Below, in pieces: positions 60,128 through 64,000 of a stretch of 64,000 bases of DNA (position 1 is the first letter of the stretch; each line of letters starts with the position of its first letter). This stretch comes from UBA5614 sp963667535 (GTDB lineage: Bacteria; Cloacimonadota; Cloacimonadia; Cloacimonadales; Cloacimonadaceae): contig CAXXDU010000002.1 of NCBI GenBank assembly GCA_963667535.2, forward strand, positions 2,108,001 to 2,172,000, in the 5' to 3' direction. Below the pieces are notes generated by a model. The model saw nothing but the letters and a program-made list of their open reading frames with translations. It did not search any database and was not told the DNA's origin. Made by a program: the position numbers and the translations under genes.

Positions 60128-62380
60128 TTAACATTTTGACCAACCGCAGGAAGGGCATTTTAAACAACCTTCCAAATGCTCAATTGAACTACCACAATCG
60201 GGACACATAGCAATTGTTCTCTGAGCTCCCGGTACTTCAGATTCAGTGGTTCTGCCGGAAACTTCAAATACTGTTTGGGAATTATGAATGTCCAGATTTA
60301 AGAAATTCTCCAAAGCCTGACCAACAGCATCACCACAAGATGTAATCATCCTTCCTTTATTCCACATAGGAGACTGGCATCTGATACCTTTTAACTGTCT
60401 GACTAATGCATCAACTTTAAGATTTGACCTCAAAGCAAGAGAAGCAAGTCTGGCTAAAGCTTCTAATTGAGCTGAAGCACATCCGCCGACTTTTCCCATT
60501 TGAACAAAAACTTCACAGGCACCATATTCATCTGAATTGATGGTAACATACATATGTCCGCAACCGGTTTCCACTTTTTGAGTGATACCCTGAGTTATTT
60601 CCGGTCTGTTTCTGGGCTCTACTTTTTTCTCTTCCGCAGTTTGTTGAGTCTTGGAAGACATTGTTTGGAGTACCTGATTATCCCTGCTGCCATCGCGATA
60701 CACTGTTAATCCCTTACAACCAAGTTCATATGCGTATTCAAAAGCCATTCTAATGTCTTCTTTAGTTGAATCTGAGCAAAAATTGATTGTCTTGCTAACT
60801 GCATTGTCAGTATATTTTTGAAAAGCAGCCTGCATTTTAATGTGCCATTCAGGAGAAATGTCATGAGAAGTTTGGAACACTCTCTTTATGTCATCAGGTA
60901 TTTCTTCTAAATGTTGAATACTTCCTTGTTTTGCTACTTTTTCAAGAAGAGTCTTATCATATATTCCGGCATCTGTCAAAGCCTTTTCAAACCATTTATT
61001 CACATAAAGAAGATGCTCACCATCCATGACATGTTTTGTAAATACCAATGAGAATTGAGGTTCAATACCACTGGAAGTATCAACAATCATGGATATTGTT
61101 CCGGTAGGTGCAATTGTTGTAACTGTAGCATTACGGATACCTTTGTTCTTGATCTCTTCTTTCAATGGTTTCCAGGCTAGTTTGTTATCTTCTCTCAATA
61201 ATTCACCGCTGGAATAAATACTCTTTGAATAATTGGGAAAAGACTTTTTTATGGTCGCATTCTCAACAGAGCGCAATTTGGCATGATAGTCAATATACTC
61301 CATAATTTCTTCTGCCAGCATGACTGCCTCATCACTGGCGTAGGGGAGACCAAGCTGAAATAGCATATCAGACCAGCCCATAACACCCAGACCTATCTTT
61401 CGGTTACCTTTTACTATCTCATCTATCTGAGGCAAAGGGAAACGGGATACTTCGATAACATCATCAAGAAAATCAACCCCCAAAGCTACTACCGATTTCA
61501 ATAGTTCCCAGTTTACTTTGCCGTTCTCAATCATGGATGAAAGATTAATAGAACCTAGATTACAGGCTTCATTTGGCAAAAGAGGTTGCTCTCCGCACGG
61601 ATTAGTTGATTCGATTTCACCTAACAATGGAGTTGGGTTGAACCTATTAATCCTATCAAGAAATACAATACCGGGTTCACCATTTTTATAAGCCATATCA
61701 ACAATCAAATCAAAGACATCCCTGGCTTTAATACTATCTACTACTTTTTTTGTGTTGGGAGAAACAAGTTCAAAATAAGCATCCTGATGTACAGCCATCA
61801 TAAAGTCTTCTGTCAAACCAACACTGATATTAAAATTTGTCAACTGAGTAGGATCTTCCTTACAGGTAATAAAATCCAGGATCTGAGGATGCGTTACATT
61901 AAGTATTGCCATATTTGCACCACGCCTGGTACCACCCTGTTTGACTGCATCAGTAGCTGCATTATATACCTTTAAAAATGATATAGGACCGCTGGACACT
62001 CCATTGGTAGAACGCACTCTGGCGTTAGCTTCACGCAACCTGCTAAAACTGAAACCGGTACCACCACCACTCTTATGTATTAATGCCGCATTTTTAATTG
62101 TCTCAAATATGCTGTCCATACTGTCTTCTATTGGCAAAACAAAACAAGCAGATAATTGTTGTAAATCACTACCGGCATTCATCAGAGTGGGGGAGTTTGG
62201 TAAAAAATATCCTGAATCAAGCAATTTATAATAACGTTTATATTTATCTTCATCACCTTGTGATATATTCTTGGCAATTCTGGTTATCATTTGTGCCCAA
62301 TCTTCTATAACATTCCCATCTGAGTCTTTCTTAAAGTATCTCTTCTCTAAAACTTTAACTGCATTTTCCGAAAGTATCAT
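60128..62380 (-). CDS. nrdJ: Adenosylcobalamin-dependent class II ribonucleotide reductase
   Basis: 750 residues. QQLSACFVLPIEDSMDS (active-site Cys), STNPCGEQPLLPNEACNLGS (NxCxE radical/proton site), GVMGWSDMLFQLG, and ATVTTIAPTGTISMI. A C-terminal zinc ribbon, MCPDCGSSIEHLEGCLKCPS then CGWSKC, includes the redox-active tail. Class II enzymes use coenzyme B12 and need no oxygen, fitting an anaerobe. Starts 14 nt after kce on the same strand. I see no B12 riboswitch in the short gap. Confidence 0.95.
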   Translation of the reverse strand: MILSENAVKVLEKRYFKKDSDGNVIEDWAQMITRIAKNISQGDEDKYKRYYKLLDSGYFLPNSPTLMNAGSDLQQLSACFVLPIEDSMDSIFETIKNAALIHKSGGGTGFSFSRLREANARVRSTNGVSSGPISFLKVYNAATDAVKQGGTRRGANMAILNVTHPQILDFITCKEDPTQLTNFNISVGLTEDFMMAVHQDAYFELVSPNTKKVVDSIKARDVFDLIVDMAYKNGEPGIVFLDRINRFNPTPLLGEIESTNPCGEQPLLPNEACNLGSINLSSMIENGKVNWELLKSVVALGVDFLDDVIEVSRFPLPQIDEIVKGNRKIGLGVMGWSDMLFQLGLPYASDEAVMLAEEIMEYIDYHAKLRSVENATIKKSFPNYSKSIYSSGELLREDNKLAWKPLKEEIKNKGIRNATVTTIAPTGTISMIVDTSSGIEPQFSLVFTKHVMDGEHLLYVNKWFEKALTDAGIYDKTLLEKVAKQGSIQHLEEIPDDIKRVFQTSHDISPEWHIKMQAAFQKYTDNAVSKTINFCSDSTKEDIRMAFEYAYELGCKGLTVYRDGSRDNQVLQTMSSKTQQTAEEKKVEPRNRPEITQGITQKVETGCGHMYVTINSDEYGACEVFVQMGKVGGCASAQLEALARLASLALRSNLKVDALVRQLKGIRCQSPMWNKGRMITSCGDAVGQALENFLNLDIHNSQTVFEVSGRTTESEVPGAQRTIAMCPDCGSSIEHLEGCLKCPSCGWSKC

Positions 62381-62394
62381 TATTTCTCCATTGA

Positions 62395-63219
62395 TTACAG
62401 ACCCAAAATCTGCCTGGTTTGTTCTGGTGTGGCAATCGGTCTGCCGATTTCTGCAGCAATCCGGGACATTCTGGCTACTAACTGAGCATTGGAAGTAGCA
62501 ATTACTTTCTTATGATAAAATATATTATCCTCAAACCCGACTCTGATATGACCATCATTGACCATTGCTGTAAGTGAAGCAGGTATGTGCCATCTGCCAA
62601 TGCCAGCCACAGCCCAGGTTGCAGATGGAATCATGCTCCTGAGATGTTCTTTCATGTACAAAACATTTTGGGGAGAACCGTTCATTCCACCCGGAACTCC
62701 CAGCACAAATTGCACATGCAACGGAGAATGAATAATATGACCCTTATCTATCAGTTTAGCTACAATGTCTATCATGCCTGACTCATATACTTCAATCTCA
62801 GGGGCAACGCCATATTCTTTGAAAGCCTCTGCCAGCTTAACGATGTCCTTTGGATGATTGATAAAAATCTCATCTCCGAAGTTTAATGTACCTGCATTGA
62901 GAGTTCCCATATCAGGTTTCAAACTCAGAGGTGCGATTCTTTTACTAAAGTCTTCTCCAACTGCGCCTCCGGTACTGATTTGAATAATCATCTCCGGAAC
63001 TGCTTCACGAATTCTCTCAATTGATTCTCTAAACCGCTCCAGGCTTTGAGTTGGCTTTTCATTATCATCTCTTACATGCAGATGAACAACCCGTGCACCT
63101 GCTTCAAAACACTCTTTAGCATCCTGAGCCTGTTCTTTGGGAGTAGTCGGTAGATTGGGCTGATCTTTTCTGGCTGTTTCAGCCCCGGTAATGGCAGCAG
63201 TAATAATCAAGGGTTCCAT
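62395..63219 (-). CDS. kce: 3-keto-5-aminohexanoate cleavage enzyme (BKACE family)
   Basis: 274 residues, full length. BKACE family signature: AAITGAETARKDQPNLPTTP, AGARVVHLHVRDD (zinc-binding HxH), ISTGG, PEIEVYESGMID and WAVAGIGRWHIP. Kce condenses 3-keto-5-aminohexanoate with acetyl-CoA in lysine fermentation, giving acetoacetate and 3-aminobutyryl-CoA. The enzyme was characterised from Candidatus Cloacimonas, which matches this window. Other lysine genes (kamA, kal, kdd) are not in the window, so another beta-keto acid is possible. Confidence 0.9.
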   Translation of the reverse strand: MEPLIITAAITGAETARKDQPNLPTTPKEQAQDAKECFEAGARVVHLHVRDDNEKPTQSLERFRESIERIREAVPEMIIQISTGGAVGEDFSKRIAPLSLKPDMGTLNAGTLNFGDEIFINHPKDIVKLAEAFKEYGVAPEIEVYESGMIDIVAKLIDKGHIIHSPLHVQFVLGVPGGMNGSPQNVLYMKEHLRSMIPSATWAVAGIGRWHIPASLTAMVNDGHIRVGFEDNIFYHKKVIATSNAQLVARMSRIAAEIGRPIATPEQTRQILGL

Positions 63220-63381
63220 ACTTAAATCCTTAAACTTTATTTTTATTCTTTAATATCTTTTATTCAATCTAGCGACGTGTCTCTGAAATATTACGAAACA
63301 ACATGGCTTTATGGCTGGATTATATGTTTTGATAAATATTTATCACTAATATATATACGCTGCTTCACATGAAGAATAGCT

Positions 63382-64000
63382 TTAGGCGTTATTGTCATCA
63401 ATAAACCAGCTTTCATATAAACGCACTCTATTCAAATGTGAAGCTTCTGTTCCCAGAATTCTGCTCGCAATTGTCGAGAATTTTCTTTCATTATCGCTTA
63501 CGTAAAATTCATCTTTGCCGGTTATACCATCTTGTTCATTGGGTAGCATGCGGGTCAGATATTCAGCAATAGCATCAGCGCTATCAACTAATGTAACATT
63601 GTGTCCCACAACTTTCTGAATAACTTCTTTCAGAAGAGGATAGTGTGTGCAACCTAAAACAAGTGTATCTATCTCATTCTTCATCAATTCAAAGAGGTAT
63701 TCAAATGCAATGTCCATGGCGATTTTATTATCATGCCAACCTTCCTCTGCTAATGGTACAAAGAGGGGGCAGGCTTTGGAAAATACTTCAGCATCTTTGT
63801 TTAGAGCTTTGATAGCTTTAGTATATGCCTGACTACGGATTGTACCTTCTGTTCCGATTACACCAATTCTGCCATTGCGGGTCTTTAAGACAGCTTGTTC
63901 AGAACCTGGTTCAATCACATCTATAATAGGTATCTCAGTAATCTGATGTAATGATGGTAGAGCAACAGATGAAGACGTATTACATGCTACGATAAGAATT
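63382..64000 (-). CDS. murI: Glutamate racemase, 5' part beyond the window
   Basis: The visible 206 or so C-terminal residues read VACNTSSSVALPSL (first catalytic Cys), IEPGSEQAV, GVIGTEGTIRSQAYTKAIKA, ACPLFVPLAEEG and LVLGCTHYPLLKEVI (second catalytic Cys). Both catalytic cysteines are present. The gene continues upstream off the right edge. MurI makes D-glutamate for peptidoglycan. Confidence 0.95.
   Translation of the reverse strand, partial: ILIVACNTSSSVALPSLHQITEIPIIDVIEPGSEQAVLKTRNGRIGVIGTEGTIRSQAYTKAIKALNKDAEVFSKACPLFVPLAEEGWHDNKIAMDIAFEYLFELMKNEIDTLVLGCTHYPLLKEVIQKVVGHNVTLVDSADAIAEYLTRMLPNEQDGITGKDEFYVSDNERKFSTIASRILGTEASHLNRVRLYESWFIDDNNA

Noticed and set aside
63220..63381. Looked for a cobalamin riboswitch upstream of kce-nrdJ
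   Set aside because: No B12-box-like sequence or suitable stem is visible in the AT-rich gap.

Overview
The window looks like a chromosome segment from a member of Candidatus Cloacimonadota (WWE1 / Cloacimonas-like). Three things point there. A 3-keto-5-aminohexanoate cleavage enzyme (kce) of the lysine-fermentation type sits next to a B12-dependent ribonucleotide reductase. Several secreted proteins end in a YPNPF-type C-terminal sorting / FlgD-like Ig domain. There is also an activator ATPase of the 2-hydroxyacyl-CoA dehydratase type. The DNA is AT-rich, the cell is probably diderm (large predicted outer-membrane protein, LPS-type glycosyltransferases, heptosyltransferase), and non-ATG starts (GTG, TTG, probably one CTG) are frequent. 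The assignment is inference from gene content; no 16S gene is present.

Layout. 1-1153: a truncated secreted beta-helix protein and the wreck of a secreted Ntn-hydrolase with a sorting domain. 1184-3239: two kilobases without genes, full of hairpins, inverted repeats and an 87/88-bp tandem repeat. 3240-9080 (minus): TSUP permease, large outer-membrane protein, UmuD and a TPR protein. 9330-11813 (plus): a divergent sigma-like factor, a tiny exported peptide behind a duplicated promoter and a G-tract, and an intact cytosolic paralogue of the wrecked Ntn-hydrolase. 11840-17935 (minus): two tandem secreted DUF2271-like proteins, a P-loop NTPase, a HAD phosphatase, four tRNAs, AMMECR1 and Memo, and a YigZ protein. 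18008-20670: a 100-bp tandem repeat abutting umuC, then a hypothetical gene. 20671-23600: repeat-rich DNA hit by an IS110-type element that appears to have landed inside a dispersed repeat.

23640-29862 is the accessory island. It holds an ApeA-like HEPN protein, a methyltransferase-nuclease fusion split by a C10 tract (apparently a phase-variable gene in the OFF state), a co-directional run of five small genes I do not recognise (two with membrane segments), and a small exported protein. This is the best candidate for an undescribed defence-type system.

30081-36175 is housekeeping: EF-G paralogue, yebC, ruvC, ruvA, rsmB, a PASTA protein and tRNA-Arg. 36237-45945 is a tightly packed surface-glycan operon: MsbA-like exporter, glycosyltransferases, a LicD/fukutin-type transferase, a TagD-like cytidylyltransferase, a heptosyltransferase, an ATP-grasp protein and a TagB/TagF-like glycerophosphotransferase. 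Together they suggest phosphodiester-decorated LPS or surface glycan. 45948-51022 holds a TatD-like hydrolase, TcdA, an OlsB-like acyltransferase, YitT and a TGS/uridine-kinase-like protein. 51769-64000 holds another sorting-domain protein, a PHP phosphoesterase, an HgdC-like activator, an M16 protease, FolE2, ApbE, a zinc-ribbon membrane protein, NrdJ, Kce and the 3' part of glutamate racemase.

Intergenic DNA is unusually structured. Dispersed REP-like palindromes, hairpins with constant flanks and variable stems, and several unrelated tandem arrays that all share an 11-bp period recur through the window.
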